The position numbers and the translations under genes were made by a program. Under the pieces are notes generated by a model, which was not told the origin of the DNA, searched no databases, and saw nothing but the letters and a program-made list of their open reading frames with translations. A stretch of DNA of 64,000 nucleotides, taken from positions 4,500,989 to 4,564,988 of the forward strand of contig JBLDXI010000003.1 in assembly GCA_047495785.1 (NCBI GenBank). The letters run 5' to 3'. This DNA is from Lepidodermella squamata (taxonomy: Eukaryota; Gastrotricha). This document shows positions 1-10,636 of this stretch, in pieces. Within the stretch, counting starts at the first letter, position 1; each line of letters opens with the position of its first letter.

Positions 1-255
1 AAGCACGACCGTCTGCGCGACTTTAGCCTGCTGCCTCCAAAAGTGGCATACCCAGTAGCCTGCCTCCGCCACTATTTCCGAGTGAAAGAGGCCGACTCTG
101 ATAGCCTGCTGGAAAACGCCTATACGGCGATGGTGTGGATGGGCGACTCTACTCGGAACCTGGTATTTCGCGCTGATAAGCTACTAAGAGAAATTCATCG
201 TTGCTCGCCTCGACTACGCTTGTCCAACGTCAACGTCTACTGTGTGAAGATGTGA
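1..255 (+). CDS. 3' end of an unrecognised protein (partial, enters from the left edge)
   Basis: Frame 1 is open from the first base of the window to a TGA at 253-255, giving 84 residues of a protein whose start lies outside. Codon use is G/C-rich at third positions (CTG, CGC, GAC, GCC), like the recognised exons here and unlike the AT-rich flanks, which supports coding. The piece contains LRDFSLLPPK, LRHYFRVKEADSD, AYTAMVWMGDST and ends in NVNVYCVKM. No signal peptide, membrane span or catalytic motif is visible, and I do not recognise the family. A GTG at 244-246 could instead be a splice donor, in which case the last few residues would differ. The next gene, SSBP-like, starts 1.2 kb downstream on the same strand. 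Confidence 0.55.
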   Translation, partial: KHDRLRDFSLLPPKVAYPVACLRHYFRVKEADSDSLLENAYTAMVWMGDSTRNLVFRADKLLREIHRCSPRLRLSNVNVYCVKM

Positions 256-1489
256 AGACTGTCGAATCTATTTCGGCTTACTACTCCTCTGACCATCCGT
301 TCATCGGGCCACATAGGCCGAAAGATGCCGCAGAAATATACTTCAGCCAGCCGCCAATAACTTCTCAGTTGCCAAGCCTCTGCAGATCGGATGGCCCTAT
401 TCTGATATCACAGAAACTCACAATGAGAAATATTAAGAACAATACTTGAAGGCCAGCCGGTTGCAAGCTGCGCGAACGAGCCTTGTAAAACAGAACTGGA
501 GCTTCAAATCGATTCATTACAACAGTATGTGCTGGTAAACGGGGATTTGAAGATGTTTCGAAGAATTTCGAAAAGTTATAGCATCAACACAGCTTATTAT
601 CCTCGGTTATCCCTCTTTTGTTATCTTCGTATCAAAAGAGATTATGCTTTTTATCAAGATTTGCCAACGAAATCATTATAGAATTACAGAAAATCAGATT
701 GAGGCACAGAGCCTAGTCGGCATGACCATAGAATAACGCCAAAATCCAGAGACATAAACGATTGAGCCATATTCTATCAAGATGTTTTCGCGAGCAATAT
801 CCTGTCTTCAAGGCGTTCCAGACCCTTCGACATCACTGCCTAGGCAGTAGCCCCTTATATATTGATTTCGACATGTAAAATCGATGCGGCTTGGTGCTTG
901 TTCCTGGTTTGGACAACATTGAAAGTTGAAAGGTTCAAATGATAGCCAGTTCAGGATCCCAGATGTGGAGGGCAAATAATAATTGGGACCTGTCGGGGGT
1001 GGTTTTCGGGGGTGGTCGCGGGCGTTTTTTTTGCTGTTTCAGCCGGTTCACAACTGACTCATTAGGTTTGAGACCACGAGTGTCTATACTCGTTATGTTC
1101 AGAATGTTACGCTCTACACAATGTTACGAATATTTTTCAGATATCTGAAATCGAATTCCCATTGAAATTACATCTGAATTTAGCATGCGGCAAACCATTA
1201 TACATTTCCGAAATTAAAATCAAAATATAAGAAAATTATGTTGATTTAGCTGATTTTGGCAAAACCTTATTTTTTAAGTAACTATTAATTAAACGATAAA
1301 GTGATAAAGTTTAATTTTTAGCAGTTGGCCCCCAGATGAGAAATGAGTGGGCGAACATCTTCACACCACTCCCTCGGCGATAATTGCGGTTACCTCTCCT
1401 CACAGTCTGTTATCAGTTCTGTTATCCATGGAGTATGGGTTCCATTAGGATGCTAAGCGGCCTATCCTTGATGTCTCGTTTTCAACGCA
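256..1489. other. Intergenic region between the partial gene and the SSBP-like gene
   Basis: No exon with convincing splice sites is visible. The left part is presumably the 3' UTR of the upstream gene, and positions 1190-1320 are very AT-rich. A G-rich patch near 995-1027 carries two G5 runs and one G3 run. The last 170 bp would hold the SSBP promoter or 5' UTR, but I see neither a TATA box nor a clean splice acceptor just before the start at 1490. Confidence 0.5.
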
Positions 1490-3548
1490 ATGTTTTCTAA
1501 AGCAAAGCCGAACATGAACGTTTCTTCAGATCAGAAGTCACGTGAAAAGTATGTCCCTCTTGTTTCGTTGCCAAGTATTGCATGTAGCCTGTTTTTGTCT
1601 AGATTAGCAGGATGTGTCTACGAATATCTCCAATTTGTCGGAGCGAAGAAAGCGGCCGAGCAGTTTTTGCAAGAGGTTTTATTTCTCATAATTTTTTTAG
1701 CGTGTATGTTCTGACTGTTCGCGTTACTCCAGGTTCCAATGGATCCGGCGGGCATTAAGCTCAATGAACCTCCTGGTTTTCTTGCCTCTTGGTGGTAGTA
1801 AGTTCTGGCATTATGATTTTATATTGCACACTTGAATTGTAGACATTTAATGTCAGCATTCAGCATGCCTTTTTGCTACTGGTATTTACGTGTTGTCTTT
1901 GTTTTCGCAGTGTATTTTGGGACCTATACAATGCTGCACCCGAAAGAAGGAGGGAAAATGAACATTCGATGGAAGCGAGAGCTTTTCAAGACTACGTATG
2001 CGTATAATTTATACATTGGAGTTATTAGCTGATCATTGTGACATTTTTCAGCTGAATCCAGGGAATCCATATCAAATGGGTCAACCTGGTATGCCTCCGG
2101 GCGCCAACATGATGGAAGTTCCTCCTAACTTCTACGGGATGGGGGTATGTATGAGGCGGAAGAATTATTGAGCATTATTAAACTACGCAATTTCTAATTA
2201 ACGGTTCAGCCTAACGCGATGCGACCCCCTTTACAACAAGCTCAGGGGCCTATGGCTGCTTTTCAGATAGGGCTCAATAATACTGTGGCTCAACAGCAAC
2301 AGCAGCAGCAGCAACAGGTCATGATGGGCGGCCCTCGATACGCGCGACCTCCTATGAGGATGGAATTGGCTCCCGGAGTTCCGAATCAACAGCAAAATAT
2401 GAATCCGGCCATGCATCGCGTGAGTCCGGGTGCAGCACGGATACCCGGCCCCGGTGCGCCTCCCAACGCCGTTCCTCCTTATGGTATGCAACGCCCTGGA
2501 ATGCCTCCTCAAAATGCTGGTCCAATGCCAATCGGCATGCCCCATAACCAAGGTCCACGACCGTGGCCTCCGATGGGGGGCAACAACGTGGCACCTGGTC
2601 CTTCAGCTTACTCGACACCTCCTCCTGGCTCGATACCTCCAGGGTATCCTCGTTTAACTCCGTCAAATAACGTTCCCTCTCAACAACCCAACGTCAATGC
2701 CCAAGGCATGCTCGCGAGTCCGGTGCAAGACATGCCACCTAATGGTAATGACATGTATACTAACGGCAATAATCAGATGGGCCATCCATTGCAACGGATG
2801 CCATCAGCCGGTCAAATGCAAAATGTGAGTAGCTATATTACTTGTTAGACATTTGTCTCTTTACTAAATCGATCTAGTCTTATATGCCTGGCCAAAACAT
2901 GGACATGATGAATAATCAACAAACCGGTGGTGGCATGTCCCAAGCGCCTACCCCGATGCAAGTATCTCGGGGTGGCCCACAAACACCTCAAGGTGGTATG
3001 CAGTTAAACGGCGATCAAATGGGAGTTATCATAAATGGTAACGGCACGAACGGCGATGGAATGAATGCAATGAACAAGGCTAGTCATAGCAACGGAAAGG
3101 GCCACCCGAACTCTGTGGCAGATCAAAATCAGAGCAATCCGCAGCAGGATGTCATGGGCAATCCTGGTGGTGAAATGCCTTTCAACATGTTTCCCAATGA
3201 CATGGTTAGCTTTTTAATTTGGATGGCGATTTACTATGTATGTTAATTGTATAGACTTTTCAGGAAGAAAATGAAGCTATCAAACGGTACAAGCAGCTTC
3301 TCCAAGACGATGTGCAAAAGCAGTTCGAAATAACCCCTGCAACCCGCAATCAGCTGACACCAGGCTCATCCGGTCCAAATTCTGTGCAAGCTCAACAACA
3401 ACCGGCTACCAACGGCGGCGGTGCACCGGGCGGTCTCGAACGGCCACTCTCCTCTGGCGGCGTCAACGGTGGGCCGGCCGACCCCTCACAAGGCGGTGGA
3501 ATGGGTGGGTCGTCCGGGCCTCTGGGCGATTACCTGTTCCAGGGTTGA
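1490..3548 (+). CDS. SSBP: SSBP2/3/4-like single-stranded DNA-binding protein, LDB/LIM-complex cofactor
   Basis: Eight exons join in frame: 1490-1548, 1603-1675, 1733-1797, 1911-1995, 2052-2144, 2210-2824, 2878-3204 and 3264-3548, giving 533 aa. The first four exons rebuild the N-terminal LUFS (LisH-containing) domain: MFSKAK, then [44 protein letters not shown] and EARAFQDY, very close to animal SSBP2/3/4. The rest is the family's low-complexity Pro/Gly/Met/Gln-rich tail, with a run of about nine Gln near 2294-2318 and repeated PPG and GMP motifs. In other animals these nuclear proteins bind LDB/Chip and stabilise LIM-homeodomain transcription complexes (C. elegans sam-10 is the family member). 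The protein is longer than vertebrate SSBPs (about 360-390 aa) because the tail is extended. All introns are 52-113 bp. Confidence 0.93.
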
Positions 3549-4765
3549 AGTGCGCTCTCAAATGTGGATATCTGTCTGACTTCCTAGCGTTGATATTACT
3601 TGAGCAATTGATGATTCCGCCTTGTAAATAGCGCTATTATTTCTAGACGATCTGCGGGTTGCGGCGCGTTTATTTGTTTCGAAAGAGAGTTTTAGTTTTT
3701 TTTACACTTTTGATGATAATGATGAAACTTTCGGTCGGAGCGCACCCATCTTCTACCTATGCCTAGTTGCAGAACGTACGACTAGTTTACAGGACAAGCG
3801 GTTGTTCCACGTCTTTTCTTTAAACCTTCTTATTTTAATAACTGCGTTATTACGACGGGACAGAACGACGAGAAGACGACGGCGCAGCCGCCGCCACTCC
3901 TTGCTGCTTCTTCATTTTTACGATATGTCACACGTGTACACCTTGAGTATTCACTTCCGGCCAAGCTACGCCTGAAGTGAGACAACTGACATGCTCTGAA
4001 TACATTATGCATTTGTAAATATAAGCGAAATGAAGATGATATTCTCTATTCTATTATCGGGCTGTCAATTGAATGCTGGCATGCGCAATAATAATTTTGT
4101 AAAACGCTGTAAGTATTATATTCTGATAATAATAATACGCGCTGATTTTTTGATCTAAGCGGAGTTTTTGTGGAAATCTCCGCTCCGGCGCTACACGTTC
4201 CTCCGAGTCGCCGCGAGATTTATTGTGCCTTGTCTGACATGCCACCTTGCAAAATTATGATTTGAACTGTTGGAAATCGCGCGTTGGCTTTATCAAGGGG
4301 GATTTTATATGCGTATTATGCCTAGTAATAACATATCTCTATTCTATAAAGTCATCTGTGTATTTCAAGCTGCTTTACTCAAACCAGAAACTGACTGTCT
4401 GATCAAAGGAACCGATTTTTTTTAAATCAATGGAATTTTTGGAAATGATTGATACTAAACAACGACCACTGATTGACCATACAAAAGTTATACCAGTGTT
4501 TTACTGCGTTGCATTTCGCCGAGCGACCACTGCCGTCTGATGCCGATGTGTAACTCCATGTGACGTCCTACAAGCCGCAGTCGCATTGCATGCGCGTTAA
4601 GCTATAAATATCTCTTACTTCTATATTTTAAGCGCAGTCTCGTTCAACAAAACAACAAACGATATGCCACAGTCTTTTCGCCGCCATCTTTCTGGTATTT
4701 ATTGATAACTTTGTTGTTCTCGTTCTTGTTGTCATAATGTAATTGTATTGATAATAACAACAATT

Positions 4766-4771
4766 AATAAA
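4766..4771 (+). terminator. Candidate poly(A) signal AATAAA for the SSBP-like gene
   Basis: This is the first exact AATAAA I noted on the plus strand after the SSBP stop codon. It would give a 3' UTR of about 1.2 kb. The interval 3549-4765 contains no other supported gene. Variant signals closer to the stop cannot be excluded. Confidence 0.4.
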
Positions 4772-6734
4772 ACGCCTCGAAGTTCATTTTAAAACTGCGA
4801 TCTTTTTCAGCCGGTTTATTTGATGCATATAGTTTTCCAGTTCCTAAAGCACATTGATACAATGTTTACTTGAGTAATTTCAAGTTAATGTTAATATGCT
4901 GTCTAAACGAAAAACCTGACTCAGCCTGAGACACGAGGTATTCGTATACTGCAAGGATTGTACAATTTGTCAAAAGCTAAAGAGGTAATATTAGGCCAGC
5001 ACAAATCAATAGTTGTTATTGTGGAAATAAGCCGTTCACCTGTCAACTTGAAAAATACATGGAAACACTGTCCGCATCATGATACGACGAGAGCCTAAAT
5101 ATAATTTACCGACCGCGTTGAGCATAACTTGATTCTTGGGTGATGCGCTTATTTCGAAAGAAATGTTGAGGATTTGATTTAAAAGTATTCTTTCATGCAC
5201 CTTCCAGACATATTTATGTCACAAAATATCACAAAATAACCGTTCATACATGTTTTTTCCTTAAAATTGTGTTTGTAGCAAAACGATGATAAGGAGTTGG
5301 GGTCAGGGGTTAGGGTCAAGTCGAGTTTCGGTAATTAGAAAGCTCTACTTTTAGGGCATTTGCGCTTCACAAAGAACCATTTACAAGCGGAAAACAATGA
5401 CTACGTTATCGGAACCCGTTTTTGCTTTACATAAACCGAAAACTTGTCATGCGGCGTTTCCTTGATGTTTCCAGATCGAATTAGTTGAAAAAATATGTAT
5501 GAAAGATTGCACCCTTATTTAAATTGAAAAAGTCCATTGAAAGCTGTATTTTATCGTTGCGGGTCATAAAGTAACGTGTGAGCGCCTGTGACCCAGCGAT
5601 GGTCACCTTTATAGGGCGCCTTGCGATTATAAAAAATAGCCCTAAAAGCCGGCTAGTTTTCGTTTTCTATCCTTATTCGGTTGCGACATTTCTGGACATT
5701 TCTAGTTCAAAGGAACGAAAAAAATCCCTGGGGAAAAACGAGACAAAAACGAGGGGAAAGGTTAAGCAAAAAGCCACAACAAAGGAACCTCGTAGATTGG
5801 CCGGATTATATTGCACGCGCCGAAAGACAGCTTTCTTGCATGCTTTTCACACCGAATTAAAACTGAAGATGTTCCGTGATTCCTCCATTAAATTGTTTAA
5901 TAATTAAGCATTAGATCATTTATTTTTAAAAGAAAACATAATTTGTCAGCGAGGTGGAGAGATTTTAGCATGAGTAACCAGGCGCTTCCTGCCTAAAAGA
6001 AGTTTTATAACAAGTATCAGCGATATCAGGTCGGAACTTAGGGTTTTCCATATTTTGATCATTTTCTCACAATATCTTACATTGAAAAATCGAAAAGTGA
6101 AAAAGGAGTAATCAAAATATGAGAACCCCCTTACTGAAAATGATCGAGGTCAGATGATGGTTAAGAATTTTACAGGCTATCCGATGGTACCAATAAATTG
6201 AAAACTAAAAATACTATAGGGCAAAATTTCTTTGTCCAAAACATAATCGAATCTGCTTACCTGTTCAACCCATGGAGGAATAAACATTGTCTATTCCTGG
6301 TTGAATAGACCTGCACCTATTCCAGGTGCACTGGTAGGTACGGCGGGAGTGGAGTCAAATTGATCCTGTCCTGAACAGGCGCGGATCAGCTCATGCGAAA
6401 AAACCCAGAGAACAGAGAAAATACTCAGTTTTGAGAGAAATCGGAAAAAGGGCGATGAGCTCAGTGATTTCTCAGTTGACATTATTTTATAGTCTTGTAA
6501 TTTTGTGCCGTTTGCCACCTTCCTCATTTTCAGATTTTCAGAGAGTGAGGAGGAAACCAAAATATAAAAATGTAAGCTCATTCTGCTCGACTCAAGGTCG
6601 AAAACGACAATAAGCTATTGCTGCAATCATGAGGAATCGAGTGAGGAATCTTCGACAGATATCTGTCGTTTCAATCGAAGTTCAGCATTCGTCTTTCGCA
6701 TTAACGGTGAATTCTTTTCCGTCGTGATAATCTG
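4772..6734. other. Intergenic, no supported gene
   Basis: The stretch is AT-rich with only short open frames. A 109-codon frame at 5578-5907 begins with a non-ATG codon, has a mixed basic composition and no family resemblance, so I do not call it. Near 6520-6550 two ATTTTCAG acceptor-like motifs occur back to back before a purine-rich stretch. They could be a 5' UTR acceptor for the ORF starting at 6735. Confidence 0.5.
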
Positions 6735-7226
6735 ATGGTGCATCTTTGCAAACAATCGGTTTGGTCTCTCGAAAACGCTTTCAACTGCATGAAATGCCAA
6801 GTTGATATGCTGATGGGCGAATTGCAAGGTTTGGTGCCAAAAACCAAACGATCAAATGAGAATAATGGTAATAGCATGAAAGCTAATTGTTGCGGTCCCT
6901 TGGCAAACAAAAATGTAACACCCAGTACAAATAACATTCCAAATATTATTCCAAATGTAACCAAAGAGCTGATGATTGATGTGTTCCATGCTATGTGGCC
7001 AAGTCTGATTGCACCGAAACATCGAAAAGGCGATCGCAGCAAACGCAAAGAAGGCTGCGATGATTGGATCCACCAAGGATTCTATACACCGGCCGTTGCT
7101 ATAATAATACGTTACATGGCCGTTACATGTCGCCTGCCGCGATCTTTGTTCCAACATTGGCACATTACCGTATTTGAAAGAAAAATGAAATATGGATTGA
7201 AGAGGAAGAATCACGGGCGTCACTAA
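6735..7226 (+). CDS. Hypothetical 163-aa protein, possible orphan gene
   Basis: A single uninterrupted ATG-to-TAA frame, with an in-frame stop (6708-6710) upstream and an AATAAA at 7305-7310, about 80 nt past the stop. The N-terminus (SLENAFNCMKCQVDMLMGEL) could form a short helix. The middle is Asn/Pro/Thr-rich, and the C-terminus is basic with several Lys/Arg clusters. There is no signal peptide, membrane span or known motif. The opposite strand has overlapping frames of 115 and 125 codons rich in hydrophobic residues, so a minus-strand exon is the main alternative. Codon use does not separate the two clearly. I do not recognise the protein. Confidence 0.3.
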   Translation: MVHLCKQSVWSLENAFNCMKCQVDMLMGELQGLVPKTKRSNENNGNSMKANCCGPLANKNVTPSTNNIPNIIPNVTKELMIDVFHAMWPSLIAPKHRKGDRSKRKEGCDDWIHQGFYTPAVAIIIRYMAVTCRLPRSLFQHWHITVFERKMKYGLKRKNHGRH

Positions 7227-7304
7227 CATTCGGTCATCGGCAGGAGGAGAGACAGAACTGGGGTATCACATGAAATCTATATGTAAATGATTAATCACAA
7301 AGCA

Positions 7305-7310
7305 AATAAA
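7305..7310 (+). terminator. Candidate poly(A) signal AATAAA after the 163-aa ORF
   Basis: Exact AATAAA at a plausible distance from the TAA ending at 7226. It mildly supports a plus-strand transcript here. Confidence 0.35.
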
Positions 7311-9319
7311 CTCAACAGAACCCGCCTAACATTGCTTTTACCGGCTAATACAACAGATAATACATAATACATATATACGGATTCTACTCACTCACGACGA
7401 CAGTCATCGTTCGAATGCTCTTCAGCAAATACCCATTTTGCCTCGCTGAAATCTATCGGCACTCCCTTAGTCTAGTACTGCTCTTTGTACCTGCACCACT
7501 TTATTCTTCTTGGATATTGGCGTTCGAAATTACATCAATAAGTTTATACATGTATTACATCTTCAATGACCGAGTATTGCATATATTTTAATTTTAGCAA
7601 TACTGGGCAATTTTCATAATTTAATTGCGGGATTTCGCCGCTGACCAGGCAGTTCCTACTACACTGATTTTCGGTGGTGATGCATTTTCGCCAAAAGCGA
7701 TATTGCATCTGCTATAGATGCGAAGTGCACTATTAGAAAATAATGCACTTTATTTTGTTTTACGTCCTTAAAATAAGAAATTAAAATTTCCCGCTTAATT
7801 GATCACACACCACGGAATGCAGGATAATAGGTATAAATAGGCGAACTCGAGGCGGCTAAGCATTATTTCAATGAGCCGAGACAGAATGTGGCGGTTTCAT
7901 GTAGCGAAAAATGTGTATTCACTCCGTTTGGAAAGGATCTTATCGCCTTTTTCGTTATACAAGCTTCAATTCACTTTTACTCGCCTTGGCTTATACACAT
8001 ACTTTTAGCTTTAAACAGGTCACGGAATGTGTTTTTCTTGAAAACGTGTTGTGCACTTTTCGAGCTCAAATTTCCCACGCTACATCCGCGCACAGCAATC
8101 GTGCAATTCTAAACGTAAGCACAGTTCGAAAATAGCGGCACCCACCTGCCCAGCACGCGGGAAGCGAACGAAATATATTAGAGTACCAAACTTCCGATAG
8201 ACTTATGACGATTTCATTTAGCAAATGCAATCCATCAGCGACGGCTGAAATTTCTTCTCAACGTGTTGCTTCCGAGAACAGCGTATTTGTGCCATTCGCT
8301 TCACTCAGTTTATTATACTTATATTGTTGTATGAATTCATTATCATCGATGAAGCCAAGAGCTACTACATCCATGCGCGTGAATGATGCTCAGACGTCAG
8401 ATGTCCGACGCATTCGGTAGTTGACTCCATAAACGCAGCTGAACAGCTTCATGGGGTTTTCACCAAAATGCAGGTTTGAAATAACCATTAAACGTCATCT
8501 GGCACACCCAACCACATGGCGGTTTATACGACTGTGTGGACCTTGCTTTTTTAGTTCGTGGCTACTATTTTCTAAAAACAAATATATGTCGTTGGCAGCG
8601 CGGCAGAAGTCGCCACTAGGCTGTTCGAGAACTGGCGGTAACAATTACCGCCAGAGTACTTGAACAACAGGCAACAGGTGCACATAAAAAGCACATAGAA
8701 GTCATTTAACGTGAACTGACATGCGAAAGGTATTATTTGCCATCTTGCAAAGTGCCATCACGTATCTTGCTGCAATATTCCTGATATTATGCTGCTCGCG
8801 TGGATTTACTATGCTCACCAAATTAAACATGTTAAATGACAAAAAAATAAAAAAAAGCCTAGTGGCGACTTCTACCTCGCTGCCAACGATGTCCTTTCCA
8901 TATGACTCAAAGTGGCGAACAGCTTACGAGTAAATAGGTAGATGCACTCTCTGCTGCTATTTATCCAAAAGTTCTTCGAAATTCGTTACCACTAAAAATC
9001 CACGATAATTTCCTAGGGATGATGTTCATATGAGCTAAATGCTATATTCGCCAAGATAGAGCCATATTTCGTTTACGTTGAAGAGAGTGCGCAAGCCTGA
9101 CTGGCATATCTACCAGATACAAACTTTATCCCTTCTATGTTTATAGATTACTTCAAGTTATAGTACTTTTATTTTTCCATCTAAACCACCGCTAACTCAC
9201 GAGGATTACACTCATCATCCTCGTTTCTGCGTTTGGCCTTCAGCGCTGTAGCGTCCATATGTTACTTGCATCGCATTACCGAATCAGAATTCACCACCTT
9301 ACTCGTCGTCTTCATCACT
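7311..9319. other. Intergenic and 5' region of the glycosyltransferase gene
   Basis: A TATAAATA box-like element lies at about 7837-7844. It is followed after some 30 nt by an ATG (7871) that opens only about 45 codons. A 70-codon ATG frame at 8721-8933 starts with a hydrophobic, signal-peptide-like stretch (LFAILQSAITYLAAIFLILC) but has no other support. A perfect short hairpin occurs at 8632-8654. Close to the next gene, a TTGGCCTTCAG acceptor-like motif ends at 9243. An upstream ATG at 9258 opens a frame that runs past the main start at 9320, so it could act as an upstream ORF. Confidence 0.4.
8632..8654. repeat. Perfect 10-bp inverted repeat (hairpin)
   Basis: CTGGCGGTAA and its exact reverse complement are separated by three bases (CAA). 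Just outside, CTGTTC (about 8621-8626) and a GAACAACAG stretch (about 8662-8670) extend the pairing imperfectly, so the whole could fold into a stem of roughly 50 nt. No gene overlaps it. Confidence 0.7.
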
Positions 9320-10468
9320 ATGAAAGCCGTGTACTTGATCGGGCGGAGTAATTCTTGCAAATTTTCAGCCGCAATACTCCTTGTGGTAGCCAGCTATCTT
9401 GTGACGAGCCTGCTCTTTCTCGGTGATGTCAGAATCGAGTCGCCGACTGGCGGCGCTGGCGATATCTTGGTGGAAAACACTCCTCTTGCTCGGCTAACGC
9501 GAAGGCGGAAATCGCCGACGAAAGCGTGCCCCGAACATTCCCCCGATCTTGTCGGCCCTCTCAATATTTCTTTTGATAGCGTGCCAACAATGCAGCAAAT
9601 TATCGACGAAAATCCGGATGTCGAGGCTGGCGGGCGTTTCCGTCCGGCAAGCTGTGTACCGACCCACTCGCGCGTTGCAGTCATAATCCCCTACCGATCG
9701 CGCGAGATGCATTTACGCGCTTTCCTCAGTCACATGCATCCGATTCTACGACGGCAACAGCTCGACTACGCTATATTTGTTGTCGAGCAGGCTGGAAATA
9801 CAACGTTCAACAAGGCAATGCTGATGAACATCGGGTTCAAGGAGTCGTCCGCTGCTGGGCATGGCGACGATGATAGTGCTGATGCATTCAACTGCTACAT
9901 TTTCCACGACGTTGATTTATTCACGGAGGACGACCGGGGCATTTACGCTTGCCGCGACAAGCCTTTCCACCTGACCGAATACCTCAAGCATCGGCAATAC
10001 GAACCCTATTCTTACATCGATGTGCTTTTTGGCGGCGCCGTTGCGATTCTACGCCGGCAGGTAAAAGCTTTTAAAGTAACTTGTGCAGTTCTATTCAAAT
10101 TTCATCATAATTTGTTGTAGTTTGAACTCGTGAATGGCTATTCGAACGTGTATTTTGGCTGGGGTGCCGAGGACGAGGATATGGGCTTGCGGCTAAAATA
10201 CGCTGGACTGAGCATAATAAAAGCTTCAGCGGACAGATATCGATATAGGATGTTCGAACACAGGCCAGATCGAGGCAACCCGCTCAATTCGTTGCGTCGT
10301 CAATTTTTGGCCAACGCAACTTTACGAATGCACATCGACGGGCTCAATTCACTTCGATACCGCCTGGTTAGCAAATCAGTACAGCCGCTGTTCACTCACT
10401 ATCTAGTCGACATTGATCCGACCGATGTTTTGCCAACCAGTCTGTTACAACAGATGAATAACAGATAA
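9320..10468 (+). CDS. Beta-1,4-galactosyl/N-acetylgalactosaminyltransferase (B4GALT family, GT7)
   Basis: Two exons, 9320-10060 and 10121-10468, joined at CAG|TTT, encode 362 aa. ATG 9320 is the first ATG in the frame, whose open part extends further upstream without one. A short basic tail and a membrane span (FSAAILLVVASYLVTSLLFL, about residues 14-33) give the type II Golgi topology of the family. Family motifs follow in order: PYRSREMHLRAFL, RRQQLDYAIFVVEQ, FNKAMLMNIGF, the metal-binding FHDVDLF, FGGAVAI, GWGAEDED, MFEHRPD and DGLNSLRYRL. These enzymes transfer Gal or GalNAc from UDP-sugars to terminal GlcNAc. The residue before FGG is Leu (codon 10025-10027), where GalT enzymes have Tyr and GalNAc-transferring ones have Ile or Leu, so I infer GalNAc preference, as for nematode BRE-4. 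GWGGEDDD is changed to GWGAEDED. The gene converges on the P450, 168 bp between stops. Confidence 0.92.
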
Positions 10469-10546
10469 TGATGATTGGGCGAAACAATATGTGTGTGCCA
10501 AAAATCGTGCTACTAGCTTTTTTAATTCTTATTTACTGATGAAAAT

Positions 10547-10552
10547 TTTATT
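10547..10552 (-). terminator. Candidate poly(A) signal for the P450 gene
   Basis: AATAAA on the minus strand (TTTATT on the plus strand), about 85 nt past the P450 stop. It lies inside the 168-bp spacer between two convergent stop codons, so the two 3' UTRs probably overlap or abut. Confidence 0.5.
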
Positions 10553-10636
10553 GAAAAAAGACGAAGATATCCCAGTTCAAAGCTGAAGAAAAAATGTGTA
10601 ATTAACGCGAGACACGTTCATCACTATTTACAAGTT

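Noticed and set aside
994-1027. Possible G-quadruplex (two G5 runs and one G3 run)
   Set aside because: Only three runs of three or more G are present, so a canonical intramolecular quadruplex needs a fourth run that is not there.
5295-5325. GGGGTTAGGGTC telomere-like motif
   Set aside because: Only one unit is present, so there is no telomeric array.
5578-5907. 109-codon plus-strand frame
   Set aside because: It begins with a non-ATG codon, has no splice, motif or poly(A) support, and lies in AT-rich intergenic sequence.
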